DNA from: Hyphomicrobium_A sp963724945 | GTDB taxonomy: Bacteria; Pseudomonadota; Alphaproteobacteria; Rhizobiales; Hyphomicrobiaceae | Direction: 5' to 3' | NCBI GenBank assembly: GCA_963724945.1 | Contig: CAVRWL010000001.1 | Location: 212,320-276,319 of the forward strand | Length of the DNA: 64,000 bases | Shown here: one piece after another, positions 44,997 through 53,978 of the stretch | Numbering within the stretch: the stretch's first letter is position 1 | Layout: every line of letters starts with the position of its first letter | Made by a program: the position numbers and the translations under genes | Notes under the pieces: generated by a model | Database searches by the model: none | Told to the model about the DNA's origin: nothing | The model's input: the letters and a program-made list of their open reading frames with translations, nothing else

Positions 44997-45305
44997 TCAG
45001 CACACGGTCGGCTCGCAGAATCTCAGGTCGAACTTCAGGTGGCTCTTCTTCTGCGAGAAGTTGAACTCGCGCCCGTCATAGCAGCGCGCCTTGCCCGAGA
45101 GCACCATCTCCTCGCCGAGGTGCCATCTCTGCACGTTGTAGGTCGACGTCAGAATGCATTTCTGCTCCGAGCCGAGCTGTTGCGACAGCACCTGCTCCCA
45201 GGGCTCCAGGGCGGTGGCGCTGAAGGCAAAGGCGACGACACCCGCCGCGGTCGCCAAGCCGATAACCCAGCGACACCATCCCAGACCCGGTTGTCGCCCA
45301 CGCAT
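44997..45305 (-). CDS. Exported protein of unknown function with four cysteines, behind an anaerobox
   Basis: From ATG 45305 the 102-residue precursor has a signal peptide (about residues 1-33, ending ATA) and a mature domain of about 70 residues with four cysteines (KCILTS, ARCYDG, RFCEPTVC). I do not recognise the family. An intact TTGAT-N4-GTCAA box at 45369-45382 lies 64 bases upstream on the same strand. A -41.5 activator position predicts a transcript start near 45334, which fits ATG 45305 rather than ATG 45335. It converges with ccoS. Confidence 0.65.
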   Translation of the reverse strand: MRGRQPGLGWCRWVIGLATAAGVVAFAFSATALEPWEQVLSQQLGSEQKCILTSTYNVQRWHLGEEMVLSGKARCYDGREFNFSQKKSHLKFDLRFCEPTVC

Positions 45306-45368
45306 ATGCGCGTGCCCCCAATTCGATGCATCCATTCTGTCATTTCAGCTCCCCCTGCTCGGGGTGCG

Positions 45369-45382
45369 TTGATCCCGGTCAA
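45369..45382 (-). promoter_or_regulatory. FNR/FixK box upstream of the exported Cys protein
   Basis: TTGAT-CCCG-GTCAA matches the FixK consensus fully. It sits between two minus-strand genes, after the acyl-CoA ligase stop and before the exported-protein gene, so only the latter is suitably placed for activation. Confidence 0.75.
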
Positions 45383-45396
45383 TATGCGCGCCGTCC

Positions 45397-48114
45397 TCAC
45401 GTGCCCGTTTGCGCGCGGGAGGGGGCCTTTGTTGCCTCGCCGAGCTTGAGCTCCACGTTGCGCAGCCCCACGTCGCCCGGATCCGGCTCGATGTGAAACC
45501 CCATCTCGGAGCACATCTTCAGCATGGTCGTGTTGGTGGCAAGCACTTCGCCGTAGAGCTCATCGAGCTTCTCTGAGCGCGCGTACGCGATCAGATGCTG
45601 CATCAGGCGCCAGCCGAGCCCCTTGGCCTTGAGGTCGGAGCGCACCAGGATGCCGTACTCCGCCCGCGTATAGTCGGGATCGGCGATGAGGCGCGCAACG
45701 CCCAAGAGCTCGCCGCTGTCAGCCGCGATCGCCACGAACGCCATCTCGCGGGCGTAGTCGATCTGCGTCAGACGCGCCAGGAACTTGTAGGACAGATCGG
45801 GCTTTGCCGTGAAGAAACGCATGCGCACATCGTCGGGCGTCAGCCGCGAGAAGAAGGACGCATAGAGCAGCTCGTCCTCCGGGCGGATGGGGCGCAGAAT
45901 CACGCGGCCAATGCCAGCGATATCGTCCTCGGCCTCCCATTCGACCGGGTAGGGCCTGACCGCCATCGGCTTGCGCGGGCTCACCGCCGGATCGACGACG
46001 CGCACGCGCGCATCGAGCGCAATGCACCCCTGCTCGTCGGCGAGCAACGGATTGATATCGAGCTCGCGGATCTCCTCGTGCGCAGCGACGAGATAGCTGA
46101 CGCGCACAAGAGCCAGCGCGACGGCGCCAATATCGACCCGTGGCCGGTCGCGGTAGCCTTCCAGCAGCCGGTAGATACGCGTCTCCTGGATCAGCCTGCG
46201 CGCGAGCTTCAAATCGAGCGGAGGCAACGCGTGGGCCGTGTCGGCGATCACCTCCACGGCCGTGCCGCCGGCGCCGAACATCATCAGCGGCCCGACGGTG
46301 GCGTCCTCGCTCATGCCGACGATCAGCTCCTGCGCGTGCGGCCGGTCGACCATCGGCTGCACCGTGAAGCCCTTGAGGCGCGCCTCCGGCTTCAGGTCGT
46401 GCACCTTCTCGAGCATGGCCGCGGCCGCCGCACGCGCCTCCTGCGGCGTCTTGATCGCGAGGCGAACGCCGCCGACGTCGGACTTGTGCGAGATGTCGTC
46501 GGAAAGGATCTTGACCACGCACGCCTTGTCGGTCTTGAGGATGTCGGCGGCAATCGCCTCCACCCCTTCGGGGTCCTTCGCCGTCTGCGTCCGCACCACC
46601 GGCACGCCGTAGCTTGCGAGCAACTCTTTCGCCTCGACCTCGGACAGGACGCTGCGCTTGGCGCGCAGCGCGCCGCTGATGATCTGCTGGGCGCGCTCGC
46701 TGTCGAAATGCATGCCGCCCGGAAGCGAGGGCGGCGTCTGCATGAGCTCATCTTGCGCGCGCCGGTAACGCACGAGTTGCATGAACCCGTCGATAGCGGC
46801 GTCGGGTGTCTCGAACGTGGGAATGCCGGCGGCGGCAAAGAGCGCGCGGCTGCGCGCAGCCGACCCATCGCCCAGCCAGTTCGTCAAAACGGGCTTTGGC
46901 GCCCGGTGCTCCTCATTGCGCTTGGCGGTGGCGGCGATTACGACGCCGGCCGCCTCCTCGCTGGAGGCAAGCGCCGTGGGGCAATTCATGACCAGGATGG
47001 CGTCGGTCGTCTCGTCCTCGAAGATGGCTTGAAGCGCGTTCGTGTAGCGGTCCGGGCCTGCGTCGCCGATGATATCGACGGGGTTTCCTTTCGACCACGT
47101 CGGCGGCAGCACGCCGTTGAGCGTCTCCTTGGTCGCCGGCGACAGCTCGGCGAGGACACCACTCTCATCGGCGAGACTGTCGGCCGCGAGCACGCCCGCA
47201 CCGCCGCCGTTGGTGAGGATCGTCAGGCGCTCACCCGACAAGTGCGGCGGCGGTGAGAGGATCTCGGCCGCTTCGAACAGCTCTCCCAGCTCCTTGACGC
47301 GCAACAGTCCGGCGCGGCGGAAGATGGCGTTGTAGGCGGCGTCCGAGCCCGCGAGCGCGCCGGTGTGCGACATGGCCGCCTTGGCCGCCGTCTTGTTGCG
47401 CCCGGCCTTCAAGACGATCACCGGCTTGGTGCGCGCGGCCCTGCGCGCGGCCGAAAGGAACTTCGGAGCCTGCGTCAGCTGCTCCATGTAGAGCAGAATC
47501 GCCCGGCTCGCCGCGTCGCCGGCGAGATAGTCGAGGCAGTCGCCGAAATCGACGTCCGCCATGTCGCCCATGGAGACGACCTGGGAGAAGCCGATGTCGC
47601 GCGTCGAGGCCCAGTCGATGATCGCCGTGACGAGCGCCCCCGATTGCGACAGGAAGGCCAAGTCGCCCTTGACCGGCATGGTCTGGCCAAAGCTGGCGTT
47701 GAGCCCAATGCGCGGCAAGATGAGCCCGAGGCAATTGGGACCCTGGATGCGCAGACAATAGGGCCGCGCCGCCTTGAGCATCTGGCGGCGCAAATCGCCG
47801 CTGATGCCCGCGGTGATGACGACGGCGGCGCGCGTCCCTTTGGCGCCGAGCTCGGAGATGAGTGCGGGAACCGTGGCGGGCGGCGTGGCGATCACGGCAA
47901 GATCGGGGACGCCGGGAAGATCGGCCGGCGTGGCATAGCAGGGCCTGTCGCCGATGCTCTTGTGATGCGGATTGACGAGCCACACGGGCCCGCTGAACCC
48001 GCCCCCGACGAGGTTTGCTGTCACGAAGGCGCCGACGCTCGCCGGCCCGGGGCTCGCGCCGATGACGGCCAGGGATTTCGGTGAAAAAAGCTTGTCGAGA
48101 TTGCGAATGGTCAT
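45397..48114 (-). CDS. ADP-forming acyl-CoA ligase fused to a GNAT acetyltransferase (Pat-like)
   Basis: This 905-residue protein has four parts. A CoA-binding domain (residues 1-130: SLAVIGASPGPASVGAFVT) is followed by a ligase domain (130-460: GPNCLGLILPRIG, AAMSHTGALAGSDAAYNAIF), then an ATP-grasp domain (470-700: VKILSDDISHKSDVGGVRLA). A GNAT domain follows (740-905: LLYASFFSRLTPDDVRMRFF, GLGWRLMQHLIAYAR). This is the order of protein lysine acetyltransferases of the Pat type, which modify acyl-CoA synthetases; the ligase half may be degenerate. ATG 48114 is chosen. Confidence 0.88.
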   Translation of the reverse strand: MTIRNLDKLFSPKSLAVIGASPGPASVGAFVTANLVGGGFSGPVWLVNPHHKSIGDRPCYATPADLPGVPDLAVIATPPATVPALISELGAKGTRAAVVITAGISGDLRRQMLKAARPYCLRIQGPNCLGLILPRIGLNASFGQTMPVKGDLAFLSQSGALVTAIIDWASTRDIGFSQVVSMGDMADVDFGDCLDYLAGDAASRAILLYMEQLTQAPKFLSAARRAARTKPVIVLKAGRNKTAAKAAMSHTGALAGSDAAYNAIFRRAGLLRVKELGELFEAAEILSPPPHLSGERLTILTNGGGAGVLAADSLADESGVLAELSPATKETLNGVLPPTWSKGNPVDIIGDAGPDRYTNALQAIFEDETTDAILVMNCPTALASSEEAAGVVIAATAKRNEEHRAPKPVLTNWLGDGSAARSRALFAAAGIPTFETPDAAIDGFMQLVRYRRAQDELMQTPPSLPGGMHFDSERAQQIISGALRAKRSVLSEVEAKELLASYGVPVVRTQTAKDPEGVEAIAADILKTDKACVVKILSDDISHKSDVGGVRLAIKTPQEARAAAAAMLEKVHDLKPEARLKGFTVQPMVDRPHAQELIVGMSEDATVGPLMMFGAGGTAVEVIADTAHALPPLDLKLARRLIQETRIYRLLEGYRDRPRVDIGAVALALVRVSYLVAAHEEIRELDINPLLADEQGCIALDARVRVVDPAVSPRKPMAVRPYPVEWEAEDDIAGIGRVILRPIRPEDELLYASFFSRLTPDDVRMRFFTAKPDLSYKFLARLTQIDYAREMAFVAIAADSGELLGVARLIADPDYTRAEYGILVRSDLKAKGLGWRLMQHLIAYARSEKLDELYGEVLATNTTMLKMCSEMGFHIEPDPGDVGLRNVELKLGEATKAPSRAQTGT

Positions 48115-48258
48115 GGCTGGATCATGCCTCGCGCGAGAGATGCGCGTGCCGGGGGGCAGCGCTCCGATTGACTCCAATGATAGGTAGGGACTTGGTTGCG
48201 ACAGTCTTACGACCAGGTCGAAAAAGCCGCACCTTCTCAAGTGGAGAAGCCGCGCCCC

Positions 48259-48745
48259 TTAGGCGGAATTGGCCGTGAGCTCGTGCGTCAGAACGCACTC
48301 GCAGCTCCCGCGCAGCATGATACGGGCCCCGAGAAGCTGCTCTTCGGGATCGGCAACGCTCGCAATCAGCACCAGTGCCCCGTCCGCCACGTCCCGGTGC
48401 AGCTGCGCATAGACCTGCGAAAGATGCTCGGCGGCTGCGCCATCGCCGCCGTCGCTTGCCGCTGGGGGCATGTCCATCGCCTTGATAATCGCGTTGAGCC
48501 CGGCAGGAATCTCCTCCCCCTCGATGACCTTGATGCCGCCGCCGGCCTGCACGGGAAACACCCGCACCTTCTCGTCACCACCGCCGGCCAGAGCCCGGCC
48601 GGCGGCCTCGGCCTGGTCGATTGGCGAGCACGATCAACTGTCCGGCGGCGAACCTTTCCGCTCGCAGCTGGTGAACGGTTGCCACAAGATCGCGCACCGC
48701 GCGAAAGACCGCGGCGACGAACCAATACCTGTCAAGGTCGGCCAT
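48259..48745 (-). pseudogene. Small protein broken by a +1 frameshift, possibly stress-protein related
   Basis: From ATG 48745 the frame reads ADLDRYWFVAAVFRAVRDL and QLRAERFAAGQLIVLANR, then degenerates. One base later the next frame continues QAEAAGRALAGGGDEKVRVF, PVQAGGGIKVIEGEEIP and ends at 48259. Removing one C at about 48618-48619 joins them into a protein of about 160 residues. The alternation of AAVF, L-x-A-x-x-F and IVLA recalls YflT-type general stress proteins, but this is weak. It is located between the acyl-CoA ligase fusion and the FixK-type regulator. Confidence 0.55.
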
Positions 48746-48867
48746 CTCGTCTCGTCCCCTGCCGTCTCTTCGCATCTTCGAAATTGCCATGCCTTCACGT
48801 TCGCGATCCTGCGGAGATATGAACTCTGTGATGCTTTCGCGAGCCGCGGCGGCTTCGCCGATATGGT

Positions 48868-49590
48868 TCATTTCAGCGTCTGCATCTCTCCGGCCGCGAG
48901 ACGCTCCAATGCGTGGCGATCGCGAACGATGACGAGCGAGCTCTGCAGCAGATCGATGATCCCGTTCTGGCGCAACTTGGTGAATGTTCTGCTCACCGTC
49001 TCAATTGTCAGGCTGAGGAAATCGGCAATGTCGGCGCGTGTCATCGGCAGCGCGATGCGCTCGGGATCCGCGTCATTCCGCTCGTTGCGGCGCGACAGCG
49101 CAAAGAGCAACGCTGCGAGTCGCTCCGTGGCGCTGCGCTGACCAACGGTGAGCAGCAAATCGCGGGCTGCAAGCAGCTGATCCGACAGGGCGCGGTACAG
49201 CTGCAAGCCGATCTCGGGATCGTGACGCGCCACCTCGTGCAGCAGCCCGGCGGGCAGACAGCGCAACCGCGTCAGGGTAATCGCTTGCGCGCTGAAGACG
49301 TGATCGCCCGGTGCGCCCAAACCGATGAAGTCGCCCGGATAGGCGAAGTCGACGATCTGGCGGCGGCCGTCGGGCAACGTCTTGTAGAGGCATACCGTCC
49401 CCTTCTCGACCTGATAAACGTGGTCCTTGGTATCGCCCTCGAAGAAGATGTGCTCGCGCGCCTGCAGCACCCGCGGCGCCGCGGCTCCAAACCTCTTGTC
49501 GAGCTGGCGCTCGCCGCCCATGTAGCCGGCAGCTGGAACGAGAGGCGAGTGCTTCGTTTCGGGGTCCGCCGGGAGGGTCATGGCCAGCAT
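48868..49590 (-). CDS. fixK: FixK-type Crp/Fnr transcriptional regulator
   Basis: This 240-residue regulator has an effector-like domain (AREHIFFEGDTKDHVYQVEKG, TVCLYKTLPDGRRQIVDFAYPG, split here) and a C-terminal winged helix whose recognition helix LTIETVSRTFTKL has the E-x-x-S-R signature that reads TTGAT boxes. It has no N-terminal Cys cluster, so it is FixK-like rather than an oxygen-sensing FNR. GAAGGAAG precedes ATG 49590. It is the likely activator of the anaeroboxes at 36925 and 45369. No anaerobox lies in its own upstream region. Confidence 0.85.
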   Translation of the reverse strand: MLAMTLPADPETKHSPLVPAAGYMGGERQLDKRFGAAAPRVLQAREHIFFEGDTKDHVYQVEKGTVCLYKTLPDGRRQIVDFAYPGDFIGLGAPGDHVFSAQAITLTRLRCLPAGLLHEVARHDPEIGLQLYRALSDQLLAARDLLLTVGQRSATERLAALLFALSRRNERNDADPERIALPMTRADIADFLSLTIETVSRTFTKLRQNGIIDLLQSSLVIVRDRHALERLAAGEMQTLK

Positions 49591-49763
49591 GGTCGCTTCC
49601 TTCGATAAGAGCCTGCGTGGCGAAAAGAAAGCAGCCGGAAGCCACGGGCGTGTGTTGCTCTTGTGAGAATTTGTGCGGGACTGTATCGGGTGACTTGGCA
49701 GCGGGCGGAACGCCCCGCCCGTGCCCCGTGTAAAGGCCGGCGAAGACGGATTAGAAACCGCAG

Positions 49764-50504
49764 ATGGCAGGCTCGTCCCCCGTTCATATCCTCATCGTCG
49801 ACGATGAGCCCGAGGTGCGCGCGCTGCTGCGCTCCGGGTTGGAGCCGGAAGGTTTCGATGTCTCCGAGGCGACGGACGGCGCAAGCCTTATGGCGCACCT
49901 CGAGAAGCGGCCCGTCGATCTCATAACGCTCGACGTCCGGCTCGCAGGCGAGGACGGATTTACGCTGGCGCGGGAGGTTCGCGCCAAGCACAACATTCCG
50001 ATCGTGATGATCAGCGGCAAGGGCGACATGATCGATCGCGTCGTGGGACTGGAGCTCGGCGCCGACGACTACATCGCCAAGCCGTTTCACATGCGCGAGG
50101 TGCTGGCCCGCATCCGGGCGGTGCTACGGCGCTATGCACCCCTCGCGGGCGAGCCGGCGCACGCTGGACAGCCGCCGGAGGCAAGCCAGCGCTATGCCTT
50201 CGAGGGCTGGACGCTCGACATGGGCCGGCGCGAGCTCAAGAGCCCGGACGGCGCGCCCTGCGAGCTTACGACGGCGGAGTTCAACTTGCTCACCGTTCTC
50301 ATCGAGCGCCCCGGGCGCGTGCTGTCGCGCGACGAGCTCATGGACCTTTTGAAGGGTCACAACTGGACGCCGCTCGACCGCTCCATCGACGGGCTCGTAG
50401 CGAGGCTGCGCAAGAAGATCGAGCACAGCAACGAGACGCCGCAACTCGTGAAGACCGTGCGCGGCGTAGGCTACGTCTTCGCCGGGCAGGTCCGCCGGCT
50501 CTAG
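49764..50504 (+). CDS. OmpR-family response regulator
   Basis: This 246-residue two-component regulator has a receiver domain (residues 7-120) with acidic pocket DDEPEVR, phosphorylated Asp57 (LITLDVRLAGEDG) and Lys106 (DDYIAKPF), and a C-terminal winged helix (residues 145-240: FNLLTVLIERPGRVLSRDEL, VKTVRGVGYVFAG). It resembles TorR/OmpR-type regulators. It ends 4 bases into the convergent histidine kinase gene; whether that kinase is its partner is not proven. Confidence 0.9.
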   Translation: MAGSSPVHILIVDDEPEVRALLRSGLEPEGFDVSEATDGASLMAHLEKRPVDLITLDVRLAGEDGFTLAREVRAKHNIPIVMISGKGDMIDRVVGLELGADDYIAKPFHMREVLARIRAVLRRYAPLAGEPAHAGQPPEASQRYAFEGWTLDMGRRELKSPDGAPCELTTAEFNLLTVLIERPGRVLSRDELMDLLKGHNWTPLDRSIDGLVARLRKKIEHSNETPQLVKTVRGVGYVFAGQVRRL

Positions 50505-52196
50505 GCGCTCTCGCTGCCCAGTGCCGCCCGCAGGGCAGTGGCGAGATCCAGCCGGCTGTAAGGCTTGTGCAGGATCTCGAACTCGTTCTTGTACTGCTCG
50601 GCCCCCGCTGGATCGGACTCATAGCCCGTGGTCAACAGAACCTTGACGCCCGGCTTGTGCTCGCGCACCCAGCGCCCCAGCTCGATGCCCGACATGCCGC
50701 GACCGAGACCGATGTCGCTGAAAACGAGCGCGATCTCCGGCTCCCGCTCCAGGATGCCGCAAGCCGCGGCGGCGTTCTCCGCCTCGAGCACGACATAGCC
50801 CAGACCTTCCACGCGCTGGAGCGTGACCTCGCGCACCTTCGGCTCGTCCTCGACGACCAGCACGACCTCACAGTTCTCCGACAGCGGCACGCTCGGCGAG
50901 CTCTCGCTGCGGACCGCCACATCCGCTCCTGCCTCGCGCGGCAGATAGAGGGTCACCATCGTACCCACGCCCAACTCGCTCTCAATCGTGACGTGGCCTT
51001 CCGATTGCTGCGCGAACCCATAGATCGTGCTCAGCCCCAGCCCCGTGCCGCGATCCTCCTTGGTGGTGAAGAAAGGCTCGAATGCGCGCGCGAGCGTCTC
51101 CGGGCTCATGCCAACCCCAGTGTCCGTCACGGAGATGCGCACGTAGTCGCCCTTGCGCAGGCTCGTCGCAGGCCTGTCGGCGGCGCCATCGACCGTGACA
51201 TTTCCGGTCTCGATCACAAGCTTGCCGCCCTTGGGCATCGCGTCGCGTGCATTGAGGGCAAGGTTCAAGACCGCATTCTCCAGCTCGCTCGGGTCTGCGC
51301 GCGTGGGCCACACCGCCCGGGCGAGAACCGTCGTGAGCGAAATCTGCTCGCCGAGCGAGCGTTTCAGCAGCTCGGCGATGCCGAGCATCAAATCGTTGAC
51401 ATTCAAAATGGTGGGCGCGAGCCGCCGCCGTCGCGCGAATGTCAGCAGGCGCGACGTGAGTCTGCGCCCCCATCTGGGCAGCGTCAGCCGCGCGGCGCAG
51501 CAGCTCGCGCTCATGGTCGGACGCGAGTTGCGAATTGAGAAGCTCCAGGTTGCCAGTGACGATGGTCAAGCAGGTTATTGAAATCGTGCGCAATCCCACC
51601 GGTCAACTGGCCGAAGGCCTCCATGCGCTGCGCCTGGATGAGCGCAGCCTGCGCCTCCTCGCGGCGACGGATCTCCTCCTCCAGGGCCTTCGTGCGCTCC
51701 GCCACGCGCTGCTCGAGCTCGACATTGCTGCGCGCGAGCAGGGCCTCCGTGCGCTTGCGCTCGGTCACGTCGCGAAGCAGGACCATGAAGATGCGCTCGT
51801 CCCCAACGCCCAGCTGGGCAATCGAAGCCTCGGCGGGGAACTCGCTGCCGTCCTTGCGCAGCGCGAAGATCTCCTGTCGCTCGCCCATGCGGCGTCGCCG
51901 CGATCCCGGAATTGGCAAACGCTTGCACGTGTCCGGCATGCGCGGCACGGAATCGCTGAGGGATGAGCATGTCGAGGCTTTTCCCGCGGACCTCGTCCTT
52001 CGCGTAGCCGAAGATCGCCTCGGCGCCGTGGTTGAATTGGGTGATGCGCAAGGCGCCGTCGAGCCCGATGATGGCGTCGGCGGCGATGGCCAGGATCGCC
52101 GCAATCTGGGACTCAGTCCGGGCGCAGCTCCTGCTCGGCCTGCGCTGCGCGAAAGTCCCCTTCGAGTTCTGTCTTGGGCCTGATCTCGCCGGTCAT
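50501..52196 (-). pseudogene. Hybrid PAS histidine kinase broken by four frameshifts
   Basis: Family sequence continues through five successive frames: MTGEIRPKTELEGDF; then a PAS domain (IIGLDGALRITQFNHGAEAI); then EIFALRKDGSEFPAEASI, DVTERKR and the phospho-His box GGIAHDFNNLL; then TIVTGNLELLNSQLASDHE; then the ATPase domain (NAVLNLALNARDAMPKGG, GTGLGLSTIYGFAQQSEGH) and a receiver domain with VFSDIGLG. The steps lie near 52120, 51895, 51567 and 51467-51471, and each is one extra base. Restored, it would be a soluble hybrid kinase of about 560 residues. It is convergent with the response regulator. Confidence 0.75.
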
Positions 52197-52353
52197 TCCG
52201 CCAGAATCCAAGGATCTCGGGCCCCCTCCTGAAAAGGGCGGGCGCCATGAACATATTGATACACGATGCGACGGATCCAGCACACGGCCTTAACCGTGGG
52301 GTGGTTCCCTCCCTTTCCTCATCCCTAGCCCACTTCTTTCAAGGAGATGGCTC

Positions 52354-52845
52354 ATGACCAACATCGAGGTTTCCAAATCGCAGCGTCAGCCGGCGCCGCG
52401 CTCGCGCGGGCTGTTTGAGGAGTTTCGTGACGAGATGAACCGGGTGTTCGAGCGCTTCGAGAGCGGACTGCCCAGCTGGACGCTGCCGGCCGCCCGCTGG
52501 CCAGCCGCCCTTATGGTCCCCGACCTCGACGTGCGCGAGAATGACAAGGCTGTCACAATCGAGGTCGAGCTCCCCGGCGTCGATGAGAAGGACGTCACTG
52601 TGACGTTCAACAACGGCTACCTCACCATCAAGGGCGAGAAGAAGGCCGAGCGCGAGGAGAAGAAGGACAACTACTACCTCGCCGAGCGCAGCTTCGGCTC
52701 GTTCGAGCGCTCGTTGCGCTTGCCCGACACGCTCGACGACAGCAAGATCGAGGCGAAGTTCGACAAGGGCGTCTTGAAGGTCACCGCGCCCAAGCGTCCC
52801 GAAGCGCAGAAGGCCGAGCGCAAGATCGCGATCGGCAAGGGCTGA
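52354..52845 (+). CDS. Hsp20/alpha-crystallin small heat-shock protein
   Basis: This 163-residue ATP-independent chaperone holds unfolding proteins. The alpha-crystallin domain covers about residues 50-150: PDLDVRENDKAVTIEVELPG, VTFNNGYLTIKGEKK, SFGSFERSLRLPDTLDDS and the hydrophobic GVLKVTAPK motif. A perfect ribosome binding site, AAGGAGATGG, precedes ATG 52354. No CIRCE or obvious ROSE element is visible in the short upstream gap. It is monocistronic by appearance. Confidence 0.92.
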   Translation: MTNIEVSKSQRQPAPRSRGLFEEFRDEMNRVFERFESGLPSWTLPAARWPAALMVPDLDVRENDKAVTIEVELPGVDEKDVTVTFNNGYLTIKGEKKAEREEKKDNYYLAERSFGSFERSLRLPDTLDDSKIEAKFDKGVLKVTAPKRPEAQKAERKIAIGKG

Positions 52846-52910
52846 GCGATCAAAGGCGGGATCGGCGCGCTCCTCGCGCCGACTCCCCCTCGTCGGTACG
52901 GACGAAGCGA

Positions 52911-53978
52911 TTGACGACGTCGGCTAAAGCAACAAAGCGCAAGAAGTCCGAGCCTTCGGGCAGTGGTGAGGGGGCGTTTCCCTCGCGCATGCTCGCCATG
53001 GCGTTCGATGGCGTCGGCGCACCGCTCCTGCGCGTAGAGCGGCCCGTGCACGCCCCCAAGCGCGGGCACATTCTCATCCGCGTCGCGGCATGCGGCATCT
53101 GCCGCACCGACTTGCACGTTATCGACGGCGATCTCTCCCACCCCAAGCCGCACGTCATCCCCGGCCACGAGATCATCGGGCGGGTGGTGGCGCTCGGCCC
53201 CGGCGTCAGCGGCTTCAAGATCGGCGACCGCGTCGGGGTGCCGTGGCTCGGTGCAACCTGCGGCCACTGCCCCTACTGCCGCGAGGGGCGCGAGAACCTG
53301 TGCGATACCCCCGGCTTCACGGGCTATACGATCGACGGCGGCTACGCCGAGTATGCGACCGCCGACGCCGCCTACGCCTTTCCTATTCCGCCCGAGTATT
53401 CCGACGCAGAGGCGGCGCCTCTGATGTGTGCCGGGCTCATCGGCTACCGATCTTGGAAGCTCGTGCGCGAGGCGCGCCGGCTCGGCATCTACGGCTTCGG
53501 CGCCGCGGCCCACATCGTCGCGCAGCTCGCCGTCTTCCATGGCCAGGAGGTCTACGCATTCACGCGCAAGGGTGACAAGGCCGCCCAGAAGCTCGCGCGC
53601 GATCTCGGCGCCACGTGGGCGGGCGCATCCGAGGAGATGCCGCCGAAGCTGCTCGACGGTGCCATCATCTTCGCGGCCGTAGGGCCGCTCGTACCGCTCG
53701 CGCTGGCGGCACTCAAGAAAGGCGGCACGCTCGTCCTCGGCGGCATCCACATGACCGAGATCCCGGCGATGCCCTATTCGCTTTTGTGGGGCGAGCGTGT
53801 CATCCGCTCCGTCGCCAACCTCACGCGCCAGGATGCGCTCGATTTTCTCCAGATTGCTCCGCGCATTCCCATTCGGCCGCACGTGACGACATTCGACCTC
53901 ACCGACGCCAATGCAGCGATCGAACGTCTGCGTGCGGGCAAGCTCACCGGTGCGGCGGTGCTCATCCCGCCAGGCTGA
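52911..53978 (+). CDS. Zinc-dependent alcohol dehydrogenase family protein
   Basis: This 355-residue medium-chain dehydrogenase has catalytic-zinc ligands in VAACGICRTDLHV (Cys) and IPGHEIIG (His, Glu), and the structural-zinc four-cysteine cluster CGHCPYCREGRENLC. The NAD(P) motif is modified to LGIYGFGAAAHI. The C-terminal half includes AALKKGGTLVLGGIHM. The start TTG 52911 is weak; ATG 52989 is the alternative. It probably oxidises or reduces a primary alcohol or aldehyde. It faces the minus-strand kinase/ATPase gene, ending 16 bases beyond that gene's restored stop. Confidence 0.85.
   Translation: MTTSAKATKRKKSEPSGSGEGAFPSRMLAMAFDGVGAPLLRVERPVHAPKRGHILIRVAACGICRTDLHVIDGDLSHPKPHVIPGHEIIGRVVALGPGVSGFKIGDRVGVPWLGATCGHCPYCREGRENLCDTPGFTGYTIDGGYAEYATADAAYAFPIPPEYSDAEAAPLMCAGLIGYRSWKLVREARRLGIYGFGAAAHIVAQLAVFHGQEVYAFTRKGDKAAQKLARDLGATWAGASEEMPPKLLDGAIIFAAVGPLVPLALAALKKGGTLVLGGIHMTEIPAMPYSLLWGERVIRSVANLTRQDALDFLQIAPRIPIRPHVTTFDLTDANAAIERLRAGKLTGAAVLIPPG

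Noticed and set aside
45595..47256. Plus-strand open frame of 553 codons
   Set aside because: It is antisense to the acyl-CoA ligase fusion; the composition is a histidine/arginine/leucine-rich shadow.
52255..52290. TTGATACACGATGC upstream of hsp20 as an FNR/FixK box
   Set aside because: Only the left half matches; the right half GATGC is not GTCAA.
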